64,000 bases of DNA from Streptomyces cirratus (GTDB lineage Bacteria > Actinomycetota > Actinomycetes > Streptomycetales > Streptomycetaceae), in contig NZ_BMVP01000008.1 in NCBI RefSeq assembly GCF_014650775.1, positions 1 through 64,000 of the forward strand, given 5' to 3'. The notes beneath the pieces were generated by a model that was not told the DNA's origin, ran no database searches, and saw nothing but the letters and a program-made list of their open reading frames with translations. Each line of letters begins with the position of its first letter. Within the stretch, counting starts at the first letter, position 1. The translations under genes and the position numbers were made by a program. Below, piece after piece: positions 41,518-50,964 of this stretch.

Positions 41518-42488
41518 GCGCGATCGCGGCGGCCCGTGGCCGCGCGTACGTCCCGCTGCTGGTCACATCGGCCCTGCTGGTGGCCATGTTCAGCGCCGGA
41601 TCCGTCCAGTACGAAGGCTTCTTTTCCGGGCAGGTGCTGCTCAACCTGCTCATCGACAACGCCTTCCTGCTGGTGGTCGCCATCGGGATGACCTTCGTGG
41701 TGCTGGCCGGAGGGATCGATCTGTCGGTCGGCGCGATGGCCGCGCTGTCGACGATGATCTCCGCTTGGCTGGTGGAACAGCACGGCTGGCCGCCGCTGCT
41801 GGTGATCCCGTTGGTCCTGGCGGTGGGGACGGGTGCCGGGCTCGCGATGGGATGGGTGATCCACTCTTTCGAGATCCAGCCGTTCATCGTGACGCTCGCC
41901 GGAATGTTCCTGGCCCGTGGCCTGTGTTACACGATCAGCATCGACTCGATCTCCCTGACGGACCCGGCCTACGTGGCCTTCGCCCAGACCCGGATCGCCC
42001 TGCCCGGGGGCCTGTTCGTCTCGCCGAGCGTGCTGATCGCGGTAGGTGTGCTGGTGATCGCCTTCGTGGTCCTGCACTACACCCGGCTGGGGCGGAACGT
42101 GTACGCGTTGGGCGGCAACGAGCAGTCGGCCCGGCTGATGGGGCTCCCGGTCGGGCGGACGAAGATCGCCGTATACGCCGTCAGCGGCTTCTGCTCGGCG
42201 CTCGGAGGAGTGCTGCTGACCTTCTACATGCTCTCCGGTTACGGGCTCCACGCAGTGGGCCTGGAGCTGGACGCGATCGCCGCCGTGGTGATCGGCGGGA
42301 CGCTCCTGACCGGGGGGTCCGGGTACCTGCTCGGAACCCTGCTCGGGGTGCTCGTACTCGGCCTCATCCAGACCGTCATCAGCTTCCAGGGCACGCTCAG
42401 CTCCTGGTGGACCAGGATCGTGGTCGGCGGCCTGCTGTTCGTCTTCATCCTGCTCCAGCGCCTGATCGTCGGCCGCCGCAAGGTCTGA
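41514..42488 (+). CDS. sugar ABC transporter permease, YjfF-like
   Basis: A 324-aa permease, second subunit of the heterodimeric channel. It has FVVLAGGIDLSVGAMAA and YALGGNEQSARLMGLPVGRTK (the latter in pieces) as family loops, plus about nine hydrophobic helices. The overlap ATGA with the preceding gene and a GGAGGTGGGG site show coupling. It ends the importer operon; the next promoter and operator begin 34 bp later, before araB. Confidence 0.94.
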   Translation: MSAIAAARGRAYVPLLVTSALLVAMFSAGSVQYEGFFSGQVLLNLLIDNAFLLVVAIGMTFVVLAGGIDLSVGAMAALSTMISAWLVEQHGWPPLLVIPLVLAVGTGAGLAMGWVIHSFEIQPFIVTLAGMFLARGLCYTISIDSISLTDPAYVAFAQTRIALPGGLFVSPSVLIAVGVLVIAFVVLHYTRLGRNVYALGGNEQSARLMGLPVGRTKIAVYAVSGFCSALGGVLLTFYMLSGYGLHAVGLELDAIAAVVIGGTLLTGGSGYLLGTLLGVLVLGLIQTVISFQGTLSSWWTRIVVGGLLFVFILLQRLIVGRRKV

Positions 42489-42521
42489 TCGCCTGAGGGA
42501 CGGCTGACCCTTGACACAGCA

Positions 42522-42539
42522 ATTGTGAACGCTAACAAT
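42522..42539. promoter_or_regulatory. LacI-type operator and promoter of araBDA
   Basis: ATTGTGAACGCTAACAAT is the second copy of the palindrome. A consensus-like -35 TTGACA (42511-42516) lies 17 bp before AACAAT (42534-42539), so the operator overlaps the spacer and the -10 element exactly as at the importer promoter. Confidence 0.88.
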
Positions 42540-42602
42540 CACCGAGCGGGTGACCCGGCGGCGCCCTTCGGCCCTCCCGGCGCTCCGTACGAAGGATGTG
42601 AA

Positions 42603-44354
42603 GTGACCGTGACCCCTCCCACCCCGGCCGCGGAGAGCCACGTAGTGGGTGTCGACTTCGGCACGCTCTCCGGCCGGGCCGTGGTGGTCCGCGTACGCGA
42701 CGGCGAGGAGGTCGGCTCCGCCGTCCACGCATACCCCCACGGCGTCATCGAGCACGAACTCCCCACCACCGGCCGGACCTTGCCGCCCGACTGGGCCCTC
42801 CAGCACCCCGACGACTGGCGCGAGGTGCTGCGCACCGCCGTGCCCGCCGCGGTGGCCGCGAGCGGCATAGACCCGGCCGCCGTCATCGGCATCGCCACCG
42901 ACTTCACCGCCTGCACCGTCCTGCCCGTACGGGCCGACGGCACCCCGCTCGCCGAGACCGCGCTGGGCGTGCGGCCGCACGCCTGGCCCAAGCTCTGGAA
43001 GCACCACGCAGCCCAGAGCCAGGCCGACCGGATCAACCACCTCGCCCGCCAGCGCGCCGAGAAGTGGCTCCCCCGTTACGGCGGCAGGATCTCCGCCGAA
43101 TGGCAGTACGCCAAGGCGCTCCAACTGCTGGAGGAGGACCCGGAGACCTACGCCGCCACCGAGCGCTGGATCGAGGCCGCGGACTGGATCGTCTGGCAGC
43201 TGACAGGCGTCGAGACCCGCAACGCCTGCACGGCGGGGTACAAGGGAATCCACCAGGACGGCCACTACCCGAGCGAGGACTACCTCGCCGCCCTGCACCC
43301 CGGCTTCGCCGACTTCGCGCGCACCCGCCTGGAGCACCCGCTCTCCCCCCTGGGCTCCCGGGCCGGCTCCCTGACCGCCGAGGCCGCCGCCTGGACCGGG
43401 CTGCCCGAGGGCATCGCCGTCGCCGCCGGCAACGTCGACGCCCATGTCGCCGCCCCCGCCGCCCAGGCCGTCGAGAACGGGCAGCTCCTCGCCATCATGG
43501 GCACCTCCACCTGCCACGTCGTCAACGGCCCCGTCCTCGCCGACGTCCCCGGCATCTGCGGAGTCGTCGACGGCGGCATCATCGAAGGCGCCTACGGTTA
43601 CGAGGCAGGGCAGAGCGCGGTCGGTGACATCTTCGCCTGGTGGCTGCGCCAGGGCGTACCCGCCGACTACCTGGCCGAGGCCGAGAACACCGGCGAGGAC
43701 CTCCACCAGCTGCTCTCCCGCAAGATCGCCGGTCAACCCGTCGGCGGCCACGGCCTGGTCGCCCTCGACTGGATGAACGGCAACCGCTCCACCCTCGTCG
43801 ACCACCACCTCTCCGGCGTCATCGTCGGCCTCACGCTCGCCACCCGCCCCGAGGAGGTCTACCGGGCGCTGCTGGAGGCCACCGCCTTCGGCACCCGCAC
43901 CATCGTCGACGCCCTGGAGCAGGGCGGCGTCCCCGTCACCGAGTTCGTCGTGACCGGAGGACTGAGGAAGAACCCCCTGCTCATGCAGATCTACGCCGAC
44001 GTACTGCGCCGCCCCGTCTCCCTCGCAGAGTCCGCCCAGGGCCCGGCCCTCGGCTCCGCCATCCACGCCGCCGTCGCCGCCGGCGCCCACCCCGACGTAC
44101 GCACCGCGGCCGCCGCCATGGGCCGGGTGCGGCGCGGCGCCTACCAGCCGGATACCGCCCGCGCCGACGTGTACGACTGCCTCTACGCGGAGTACCGCGC
44201 CTTGTACGACCACTTCGGGACCGGGCCCGACAAGCTCCTCCACCGCCTGCGCGCCCTGCGCAACGCGGCGCTGACCGCCGCGCAAGCCGATCCGAAAGCC
44301 ACCCCGGGCGCCGCCCCGGCCGCTGCCGTCCGAAAGAGCGAGGTCCGACCATGA
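42603..44354 (+). CDS. araB: ribulokinase
   Basis: A 583-aa FGGY-family kinase that phosphorylates L-ribulose in L-arabinose catabolism. The N-terminal phosphate-binding strand is VVGVDFGTLSGRAVVV; the sugar-binding region has IATDFTACTVLP and WKHHAAQSQADRIN, typical of AraB. The C-terminal ATPase motif is VTGGLRKNPLLMQIYAD. Length fits the family. Start GTG 42603 has GAAGGATG 6 nt upstream. It is the first gene of araBDA and overlaps araD by ATGA. Confidence 0.96.
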   Translation: MTVTPPTPAAESHVVGVDFGTLSGRAVVVRVRDGEEVGSAVHAYPHGVIEHELPTTGRTLPPDWALQHPDDWREVLRTAVPAAVAASGIDPAAVIGIATDFTACTVLPVRADGTPLAETALGVRPHAWPKLWKHHAAQSQADRINHLARQRAEKWLPRYGGRISAEWQYAKALQLLEEDPETYAATERWIEAADWIVWQLTGVETRNACTAGYKGIHQDGHYPSEDYLAALHPGFADFARTRLEHPLSPLGSRAGSLTAEAAAWTGLPEGIAVAAGNVDAHVAAPAAQAVENGQLLAIMGTSTCHVVNGPVLADVPGICGVVDGGIIEGAYGYEAGQSAVGDIFAWWLRQGVPADYLAEAENTGEDLHQLLSRKIAGQPVGGHGLVALDWMNGNRSTLVDHHLSGVIVGLTLATRPEEVYRALLEATAFGTRTIVDALEQGGVPVTEFVVTGGLRKNPLLMQIYADVLRRPVSLAESAQGPALGSAIHAAVAAGAHPDVRTAAAAMGRVRRGAYQPDTARADVYDCLYAEYRALYDHFGTGPDKLLHRLRALRNAALTAAQADPKATPGAAPAAAVRKSEVRP

Positions 44355-45022
44355 ATTCTCCGATCGACCTGATGCGCCGCCAGGTCAGCGAGCTCCACCA
44401 GGAGCTGGTCCGCTACGGCCTCGTCGTCTGGACGGCGGGCAACGTCTCGGCCCGCGTCCCCGGCAAGGACCTGCTGGTGATCAAGCCGAGCGGCGTCCCG
44501 TACGACGAACTGTCGCCCCGGAACATGATCGTCTGCGACCTGGACGGCACCGTTGTCGAGGGCGATCACTCCCCGTCCTCGGACACCGCCGCGCACGCCT
44601 ACGTCTACCGCCACATGCCCGAGGTCGGGGGAGTGGTCCACACCCATTCGACGTACGCGAGCGCCTGGGCCGCGCGCGGTGAGGCCGTGCCCTGCGTACT
44701 GACCGCCATGGCCGACGAGTTCGGCGCCGCGATCCCCGTCGGCCCCTTCGCGCTGATCGGTGACGACTCGATCGGCATGGGCATCGTCGAAACCCTCCAG
44801 GGCCACCGCTCTCCCGCCGTCCTGATGAAGAGCCACGGCGTCTTCACCATCGGCAAGGACGCCAAGGCCGCCGTCAAGGCCGCCGTGATGTGCGAGGACG
44901 TCGCCCGCACCGTCCACATCTCCCGCCAGCTCGGCGAACCCCTGCCGATCGCGCAGGACGACATCGACCGCCTCAACCACCGCTACCGGACCGTGTACGG
45001 CCAGCGCCCCGCTGCCCGCTAA
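44351..45022 (+). CDS. araD: L-ribulose-5-phosphate 4-epimerase
   Basis: A 223-aa class II aldolase-fold epimerase converting L-ribulose-5-phosphate to D-xylulose-5-phosphate. The substrate/phosphate loops are GNVSAR, KPSGVPYDEL and PSSDTAAH. The zinc site is VVHTHSTYA plus a later SHGVFTIG. Length is normal. It is translationally coupled to araB and followed 16 bp later by araA. Confidence 0.95.
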   Translation: MNSPIDLMRRQVSELHQELVRYGLVVWTAGNVSARVPGKDLLVIKPSGVPYDELSPRNMIVCDLDGTVVEGDHSPSSDTAAHAYVYRHMPEVGGVVHTHSTYASAWAARGEAVPCVLTAMADEFGAAIPVGPFALIGDDSIGMGIVETLQGHRSPAVLMKSHGVFTIGKDAKAAVKAAVMCEDVARTVHISRQLGEPLPIAQDDIDRLNHRYRTVYGQRPAAR

Positions 45023-45038
45023 GGAGACACCCGCCCCC

Positions 45039-46553
45039 ATGAAGGCACTGAAGGCAATCGAGGGCCGCGAGGTCTGGTTCCTGACCGGCAGCCAAGGGCT
45101 CTACGGCGAGGACACCTTGCGTCAGGTCGCCGTGCAGTCCTGCCGGATCGCCGAGACACTCGGCGACTCCCCCGGGATGCCGGTCCACATCGTCTGGAAG
45201 CCCGTGCTCACCGATGCCGGCGCGATCCGACGGGTCTGCCTGGACGCCAACGCCGACGACGCCTGCATCGGCCTGATCGCATGGATGCACACCTTCTCCC
45301 CGGCGAAGATGTGGATCTCGGGCCTGGACGCACTGCGCAAGCCGCTGCTCCACCTGCACACCCAGGCCAATGCCGCACTGCCCTGGGCATCGATCGACAT
45401 GGACTTCATGAACCTGAACCAAGCGGCCCACGGGGACCGCGAGTTCGGCCACATCCAGTCCCGGCTCGGTGTGGCACGCAAGACGGTCGCCGGGCACGTC
45501 ACGGACCCCTCGGTCGCCGACCGGATCGCCTCCTGGGCCCGGGCCGCCGCCGGCCGCGCCGAGCTGCGCGGCCTCAAGCTGGCGCGATTCGGCGACAACA
45601 TGCGCGATGTGGCGGTGACCGAGGGCGACAAGGTCGAGGCCCAGCTCCGCTTCGGCGTCTCGGTCAACACCTACGGCGTCAACGACCTGGTGGAGGCGGT
45701 CGACGCGGCGGCCGACGGCGAGATCACCGAACTGGTCAAGGAGTACGAGGACACCTACCGCCTCGCCCCCGAGCTCCGCGCGGACGGGGACCGGCACGAG
45801 TCGCTGCGGTACGCCGCCCGTATCGAACTCGGCCTGCGCGGCTTCCTGGCGGACGGCGGCTTCCAGGCTTTCACCACGAACTTCGAGGACCTCGGAGGGC
45901 TTCGCCAGCTGCCCGGCCTGGCGGTGCAGCGGCTGATGGCCGACGGCTACGGGTTCGGCGGCGAAGGAGACTGGAAGACCTCCGTCCTGCTGCGCACGCT
46001 GAAGGTGATGTCCGCCGGGCTGGTGGGAGGCACCTCGTTCATGGAGGACTACACCTACCACCTGGAGCCGGGGCGGGAGCTGATCCTCGGCGCGCACATG
46101 CTGGAGGTCTGCCCGACCATCGCGTCGGACGTACCGTCCTGCGAGGTCCACCCGCTGGGCATCGGCGGCCGCGAGGACCCGGTCCGCCTCGTCTTCGACG
46201 CCCGGACCGGGCCCGCCATCGTGGTAGGACTGGCCGACATGGGCGACCGGTTCCGTATGGTCGTCAACGAGATCGACGTGGTCGAGCCCCTCGAACCGCT
46301 GCCCCATCTCCCGGTCGCGCGTGCGGTGTGGCAGCCGCGACCGAACCTGCGCACCTCGACCGAGGCGTGGCTGACCGCCGGCGCGCCCCACCACACCGTG
46401 CTGTCCGGCGCGATCGGGACCGAGGAGCTCGCCGACCTCGCCGACATGCTCGCCACCGAGCTGCTGGTCATCGACGCGGACACCACGATCCGCCAGTTCA
46501 CCAAGGAGATCCGCTGGAACCAGGCGTACCACCGCCTGGCCCAGGGCTTCTGA
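45039..46553 (+). CDS. araA: L-arabinose isomerase
   Basis: A 504-aa isomerase converting L-arabinose to L-ribulose. The N-terminus REVWFLTGSQGLYGEDTL is the family hallmark. The metal and active-site segments FGGEGDWKTS, SFMEDYTYHLE and LGAHMLEVCPT include the catalytic glutamates and metal His expected for AraA. AAGGAG lies 12 nt before the ATG. It ends the araBDA operon, with a strong terminator following. Confidence 0.97.
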   Translation: MKALKAIEGREVWFLTGSQGLYGEDTLRQVAVQSCRIAETLGDSPGMPVHIVWKPVLTDAGAIRRVCLDANADDACIGLIAWMHTFSPAKMWISGLDALRKPLLHLHTQANAALPWASIDMDFMNLNQAAHGDREFGHIQSRLGVARKTVAGHVTDPSVADRIASWARAAAGRAELRGLKLARFGDNMRDVAVTEGDKVEAQLRFGVSVNTYGVNDLVEAVDAAADGEITELVKEYEDTYRLAPELRADGDRHESLRYAARIELGLRGFLADGGFQAFTTNFEDLGGLRQLPGLAVQRLMADGYGFGGEGDWKTSVLLRTLKVMSAGLVGGTSFMEDYTYHLEPGRELILGAHMLEVCPTIASDVPSCEVHPLGIGGREDPVRLVFDARTGPAIVVGLADMGDRFRMVVNEIDVVEPLEPLPHLPVARAVWQPRPNLRTSTEAWLTAGAPHHTVLSGAIGTEELADLADMLATELLVIDADTTIRQFTKEIRWNQAYHRLAQGF

Positions 46554-46569
46554 CACCGACTGGGTCCCA

Positions 46570-46605
46570 GGCCGCCGCTCCTCCCGACCGGGAGGGGCGG
46601 CGGCC
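46570..46605 (+). terminator. terminator of araBDA
   Basis: A 16-bp stem, beginning GGCCGCCGCTCCTCCC and closing around the loop GACC, lies 16 bp after the araA stop. Confidence 0.85.
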
Positions 46606-46710
46606 GACGTCATGCCGGGGGCACGAGCGTGGCGGCTTCCCCGGCGCTCTCACGGTGGTGGACACGACCGACCGCGCCTGCCCGGGCCCGGTCCCGGCGG
46701 TGGGAACGGG

Positions 46711-46746
46711 GCCGGCGCGCCCCCCCCGCGAGGGGGACGCGCCGGA
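46711..46746 (-). terminator. terminator of the ChvE-GguAB-type operon
   Basis: CCGGCGCG followed by a C run pairs with a G run followed by CGCGCCGG around GCGA, 16 bp beyond the permease stop on the minus strand. Confidence 0.75.
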
Positions 46747-46762
46747 GAGGGGACGCACCCGG

Positions 46763-48013
46763 TCAGGAACCGGCCTTGCGCTTGTTGTAGACGTCGAACC
46801 CGACCGCGGCGAGCAGCACCAGGCCCTTGATGACCTGCTGGTAATCGGTGCCGATGCCGACCAGCGACATGCCGTTGTTCAGCACGCCGAGCACCAGGCC
46901 GCCGATGATGGCGCCGAGCACGGTGCCGACACCGCCGGAGGCCGAGGCGCCGCCGATGAACGCGGCGGCGATCGCCTCCAGTTCGAAATTGATGCCGGCC
47001 TGCGGCGTACCCGCGTTGAGGCGCGCCGCGAAGACCATCCCGGCCAGCGCGGCCAGCACCCCCATGTTGACGAAGGCGAGGAAGACGATCCGCTTGCCTT
47101 TGACGCCCGACAGCTTCGCCGCGGCTTCGTTGCCGCCGATCGCGTAGGTGTGGCGGCCCAGGATGGAGTTGCGCATCAGGTAACCGAAGGCGACCAGCAG
47201 CACGCCGAGGATCAGCAGCACGATCGGGAAGCCGTGGTAGCTCGCCAGCAGCAGGGTGAACACCAGTACCGCGGCCGCAATGGCACCCAGCTTTGCCAGG
47301 AAGAAGCCCAGCGGGAGCACTTCGAGGCCGTAGCGGGCGGCTTGCCGGCGCCCCCGGACCTCCTGGAGGACAGCCAGCGCGAGTACGCTGAGCCCCAGCA
47401 GCAGGGTGAGGTTGTGGTAGTCGGTGTGCGGGCCGACCTCCGGCAGGAAGCCGCTGCTGATCTCCTGGAAGCCCTTCGGGAAGGGCGCCACCGACTGGCC
47501 CTGCAGCACGATCTGCGTCCCGCCGCGGAACAGCAGCATGCCGGCCAGCGTCACGATGAACGACGGGATGCCCACGTAGGCGATCCAGAACCCCTGCCAG
47601 GCCCCGGCGGCCGCGCCGATCAGCAGGGCGGCGGCCAGCGCGAGCGGCCACGGTACGTCGTGCTGGACCATCATCACGGCCGCGGCGGCCCCTACGAAGG
47701 CGGCCAGCGAACCGACCGAGAGGTCGATGTGCCCGGCGATGATCACGATCATCATGCCGATGGCCAGGATCAGGATGTAGCTGTTCTGCTGGATCAGATT
47801 GGTGATGTTGAGCGGCTGGAGCAGGATGCCGTCGGTCCAGATCTGGAACACCGCGACGATCAGCGCCAGCGCGACCAGCATGCCGTACTGGCGTATGTTG
47901 CCGCGCAGGGCCCGTGCCAGCAGCGGGCCGAGGCCGCCACCGCCTCCGGGCTTCGCGGGCGGGGCCGTCTTGAGGTCCGTGCCCGTGGTGTCCGTGGTCT
48001 TCGTCTGAGCCAT
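46763..48013 (-). CDS. gguB: multiple-monosaccharide ABC transporter permease
   Basis: A 416-aa RbsC-type permease. After a Gly-rich cytoplasmic head there are about ten helices with IVIIAGHIDLSVGSLAAFVGA and YAIGGNEAAAKLSGVKGKR as the family loops. The long segment between helices (RGRRQAARYGLEVLPLG) is a feature of GguB/MmsB permeases. It lies 3 bp after the ATPase stop. The system would import L-arabinose, galactose or related sugars in the pyranose form, going by ChvE-linked relatives. Confidence 0.93.
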   Translation of the reverse strand: MAQTKTTDTTGTDLKTAPPAKPGGGGGLGPLLARALRGNIRQYGMLVALALIVAVFQIWTDGILLQPLNITNLIQQNSYILILAIGMMIVIIAGHIDLSVGSLAAFVGAAAAVMMVQHDVPWPLALAAALLIGAAAGAWQGFWIAYVGIPSFIVTLAGMLLFRGGTQIVLQGQSVAPFPKGFQEISSGFLPEVGPHTDYHNLTLLLGLSVLALAVLQEVRGRRQAARYGLEVLPLGFFLAKLGAIAAAVLVFTLLLASYHGFPIVLLILGVLLVAFGYLMRNSILGRHTYAIGGNEAAAKLSGVKGKRIVFLAFVNMGVLAALAGMVFAARLNAGTPQAGINFELEAIAAAFIGGASASGGVGTVLGAIIGGLVLGVLNNGMSLVGIGTDYQQVIKGLVLLAAVGFDVYNKRKAGS

Positions 48014-48016
48014 GCC

Positions 48017-49564
48017 CTACACCTGCTCGTTCTGGGTCGCGGCGCTCACGGTCATGAGGCGCATGAGTGATTCCTGGGTCGCGTCCGCGCGGTCCACCTC
48101 GCCGGTGAGCCGGCCTTCGGCCATCGTGTAGATGCGGTCGCACATGCCGAGCAGCTCGGGGAGTTCGGAGGAGATGATCAGCACCGCCTTGCCCTGGGCC
48201 GCGAGTTCGGCGATCACCGTGTAGATCTCGGCCTTGGCGCCGATGTCGATGCCCCGGGTGGGTTCGTCGAGGATCAGCACGTCCGGCTCGGAGAAGATCC
48301 ACTTGCTGAGGACGACCTTCTGCTGGTTGCCGCCGCTGAGCTTCCCGGTCTGCGCGAACACCGACGGTGCCTTGATGCGCATGCTCGTGCGGAAGGACTC
48401 CGCGACCCGGTTCTCCTCGTGCTCGCTCACCCAGCCGCGCCGGGAGACCTTGCCGAGCGCGCTCAGCGAGATGTTGCGGCTGATGCCCTCCGTCAGGTTC
48501 AGCCCGAGGCGCCCCCGGTCCTCGGTGACGTACGCGAGGCCGTGGCCGATCGCTTCTGGGACGGTACGGGTGCGGACCTCCGTGCCGTTCAGCAGCACCC
48601 GGCCCCCCGTATGGCGCCCGTACGAGCGGCCGAAGACGCTCATCGCGAGCTCGGTGCGGCCCGCACCCATCAGGCCGGCGATCCCGACGATCTCACCGCG
48701 CCGCACGTGGAGTGACACGCCGTCGACGACCTTGCGCTGATGGTCGATCGGGTGCTGCACCGTCCACCCCTCGACGGCGAAGACGACGTCGCCCGCCTCG
48801 GAAGTGCGCTCGGGGTAGCGGTGCTCCAGATCGCGGCCGACCATGCCCCGGATGATCCGGTCCTCGGAGATGCCGTCCGCGTCGACCGCGATGGTCTCGA
48901 TGGTCCGGCCGTCGCGCAGGATCGTGACCGAGTCGGCGACCTGGGCGATCTCGTCCAGCTTGTGCGAGATGAGGATGCAGGAGATCCCCTGGGCCTTGAG
49001 CTCCAGGGTGAGGTCGAGCAGCTTGCGGCTGTCCTCGCCGTTCAGCGCCGACGTGGGCTCGTCCAGAATCAGCAGCTTGACGTCCTTCGCGAGCGCCTTG
49101 GCGATCTCGACCAGCTGCTGCTTGCCCACGCCGATGTCCGCCACCCGCGTGTGCGGGCTCTCGTCCAGCCCGACCCGTCGCAGCAGCGACGTGGCGTGGG
49201 TGAGCGTCTTGTTCCAGCTGATGATGCCCCGGCTGGCGTGCTCGTTGCCGAGGAAGATGTTCTCCGCGATGGAGAGGTACGGCACCAGGGCGAGTTCCTG
49301 ATGGATGATCACGATGCCGCGCTGTTCGCTGGCCCGGATGTCCTTGAAGGCGCAGGGTGCGCCCTGGAAGAGGATTTCGCCCTCGTAGGAGCCGTGCGGG
49401 TGGACCCCGCTGAGCACCTTCATCAGGGTGGACTTCCCGGCGCCGTTCTCACCGCAGACGGCGTGGACTTCGCCGTGGGCGACGCTCAGGTTGACCTCGG
49501 AGAGCGCTTGGACACCGGGGAAGGACTTGCTGATCGAACGCATTTCGAGGACGGGTCCGGCCAT
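48017..49564 (-). CDS. gguA: multiple-monosaccharide ABC transporter ATP-binding protein
   Basis: A 515-aa double-NBD ATPase. The first domain has GENGAGKST, IIHQELALVPYLSIAENIFLG in pieces, and LILDEPTSALN; the second has GLMGAGRTEL, KLSGGNQQKVVLSKW and LILDEPTRGID. HQEL and EDRGRLGLNL are typical of GguA/XylG proteins. Start ATG 49564 fits the family N-terminus (MAGPVLEMRSISKSFPG), though the ribosome site is weak, so efficient translation may depend on coupling or on leader structure. Two hairpins separate it from the binding-protein gene upstream. Confidence 0.94.
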   Translation of the reverse strand: MAGPVLEMRSISKSFPGVQALSEVNLSVAHGEVHAVCGENGAGKSTLMKVLSGVHPHGSYEGEILFQGAPCAFKDIRASEQRGIVIIHQELALVPYLSIAENIFLGNEHASRGIISWNKTLTHATSLLRRVGLDESPHTRVADIGVGKQQLVEIAKALAKDVKLLILDEPTSALNGEDSRKLLDLTLELKAQGISCILISHKLDEIAQVADSVTILRDGRTIETIAVDADGISEDRIIRGMVGRDLEHRYPERTSEAGDVVFAVEGWTVQHPIDHQRKVVDGVSLHVRRGEIVGIAGLMGAGRTELAMSVFGRSYGRHTGGRVLLNGTEVRTRTVPEAIGHGLAYVTEDRGRLGLNLTEGISRNISLSALGKVSRRGWVSEHEENRVAESFRTSMRIKAPSVFAQTGKLSGGNQQKVVLSKWIFSEPDVLILDEPTRGIDIGAKAEIYTVIAELAAQGKAVLIISSELPELLGMCDRIYTMAEGRLTGEVDRADATQESLMRLMTVSAATQNEQV

Positions 49565-49593
49565 GGTGGTGCGTCCGTTCGACGGGGGCGGAA

Positions 49594-49629
49594 CGGGCGG
49601 GGGCCTGTCAGGTCGACTTCCCCCGCCCG
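49594..49629 (-). terminator. large hairpin between the ChvE-like gene and its ATPase gene
   Basis: CGGGCGGGGG pairs perfectly with CCCCCGCCCG around a 16-nt loop that itself holds CCTG-T-CAGG. It lies 30 bp before the ATPase start. Confidence 0.65.
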
Positions 49630-49648
49630 GACGCGCCCGGCTTAGGTG

Positions 49649-49668
49649 GGGCCCTGCGTTCAGGGCCC
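49649..49668 (-). terminator. hairpin directly after the ChvE-like gene
   Basis: GGGCCCTG-CGTT-CAGGGCCC is a perfect 8-4-8 stem beginning 5 bp after the binding-protein stop on the minus strand. It can act as an attenuator or 3' protective stem giving excess binding protein. Confidence 0.7.
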
Positions 49669-49673
49669 GGCGG

Positions 49674-50771
49674 CTACTTGAGCTGGTCGGCGGTGTACTG
49701 CCCGCCGTCGACCAGGACCTTCCGGTAGTTCTCCTTGTCGACGCTGACCGGCGGCAGCAAGTAGGCCGGGACGACCTTGACCCCGTTCTGGTACTGCTTG
49801 GTGTCGTTGACCTCGGGCTTGCCGCCGGTGAGCAGCGCGTCGCCCATCTGAACCGCGACCTTGGCCAGCTCGCGGGTGTCCTTGTAGACGGTCTGGGTCT
49901 GCTCACCCGCGATGAGGGATTTCACCGACGCCAGCTCGGCGTCCTGGCCGGTGACGATCGGCAGCGCCTTGCCCGAGCCGCCGTAGCCGACTCCCTTGAG
50001 GGAGGAAAGGATGCCGATGGAGATGCCGTCGTACGGGGAGAGCACCGCGTCGACCCGGGCCGAGGTGTACGACTTGCTCAGCAGGTTGTCCATCCGGGAC
50101 TGGGCTACACCGCCGTCCCAGCGCAGAGTGGCGACCTGGCTGAAGCCCGTCTGGCCGCTCTGGACGACCAGTTTCTTCTGGTCGATGTACGGCTGGAGCA
50201 CGCTCATGGCGCCCTGGAAGAAGAAGGTGGCGTTGTTGTCGTCCGGCGAGCCGGCGAACAGCTCGACGTTGAAGGGGCCCTTGCCACTCGCGAGGTCCAG
50301 CTTGTCGACGATGTAAGTGCCTTGCAGCACACCGACTTTGAAGTTGTCGAAGGTCGCGTAGTAGTCGACGTCGCCGGTGCCGCGAATGAGGCGGTCGTAC
50401 GAGATCACGGGGATCTTCGCCTCGGCGGCCCGGTGGAGGACGTTCGTGAGCGAGGAGCCGTCGATGGCGGCGACCACCAGCAGCTTGGCACCCTTCGTGA
50501 TCATGTTTTCGATCTGCGACACCTGGTTCTCGACGACGTTGTCGCCGTACTGCAAGTCGGTCTTGTAGCCCTTGGCCTGGAACTGCTTGACCATGTTGTC
50601 GCCGTCGTTGATCCAGCGCTCCGACGACTTGGTGGGCATCGCGATACCGATGAGACCGCCCTTGGCGTCACCGCCCTTGGCTCCGTCACCGACACCGTTG
50701 GCGCTCTGGCCGCAGGCCGTCAGGGCCAAGGCGAGGCCCGCAGCGGCGAGGCCCGTCAAAACCTTTCGCAC
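49674..50771 (-). CDS. chvE: multiple-monosaccharide-binding lipoprotein, ChvE-like
   Basis: A 365-aa lipoprotein. The lipobox is LTAC (Cys20) after a hydrophobic LTGLAAAGLALA signal. The mature domain reads GLIGIAMPTKSSERWINDGD, the unmistakable ChvE start, then ENQVSQIENMITKGAK and VVAAIDGSSLTNVL, VISYDRLIRGTGDVDYYATF and LFAGSPDDNNATFFFQGA, all typical of this family. Start GTG 50771 has GGAGG 4 nt upstream; an in-frame ATG 14 codons earlier has none. The promoter holds a copy of the LacI-type operator. Confidence 0.94.
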   Translation of the reverse strand: MRKVLTGLAAAGLALALTACGQSANGVGDGAKGGDAKGGLIGIAMPTKSSERWINDGDNMVKQFQAKGYKTDLQYGDNVVENQVSQIENMITKGAKLLVVAAIDGSSLTNVLHRAAEAKIPVISYDRLIRGTGDVDYYATFDNFKVGVLQGTYIVDKLDLASGKGPFNVELFAGSPDDNNATFFFQGAMSVLQPYIDQKKLVVQSGQTGFSQVATLRWDGGVAQSRMDNLLSKSYTSARVDAVLSPYDGISIGILSSLKGVGYGGSGKALPIVTGQDAELASVKSLIAGEQTQTVYKDTRELAKVAVQMGDALLTGGKPEVNDTKQYQNGVKVVPAYLLPPVSVDKENYRKVLVDGGQYTADQLK

Positions 50772-50964
50772 TCTTCCTCCAGTGGTATACCGCGATCGGC
50801 GCGACCTCGGCACATGCCTCGGATCGGGTCGAACGGGGGCCGAGCGCCGGCCCGGGGTGGGAGGGGGCCGGGTTCGCCCGGGGTCGGTACGGCCGACCGG
50901 GCGGCGGGGTGAGTGAACCCTGCTGGAGGCCCCGGTGGGTGCCGCTCTGGGCTGGCGTTACATG

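Noticed and set aside
40962..44285. Minus-strand open frame of 1,107 codons
   Set aside because: Antisense to the permease and araB genes; Gly/Val/Asp-rich shadow with no motif.
45281..48070. Long plus-strand frame spanning araA and the gguB-like gene
   Set aside because: Runs through two real genes in the wrong frame or strand and across both terminators.
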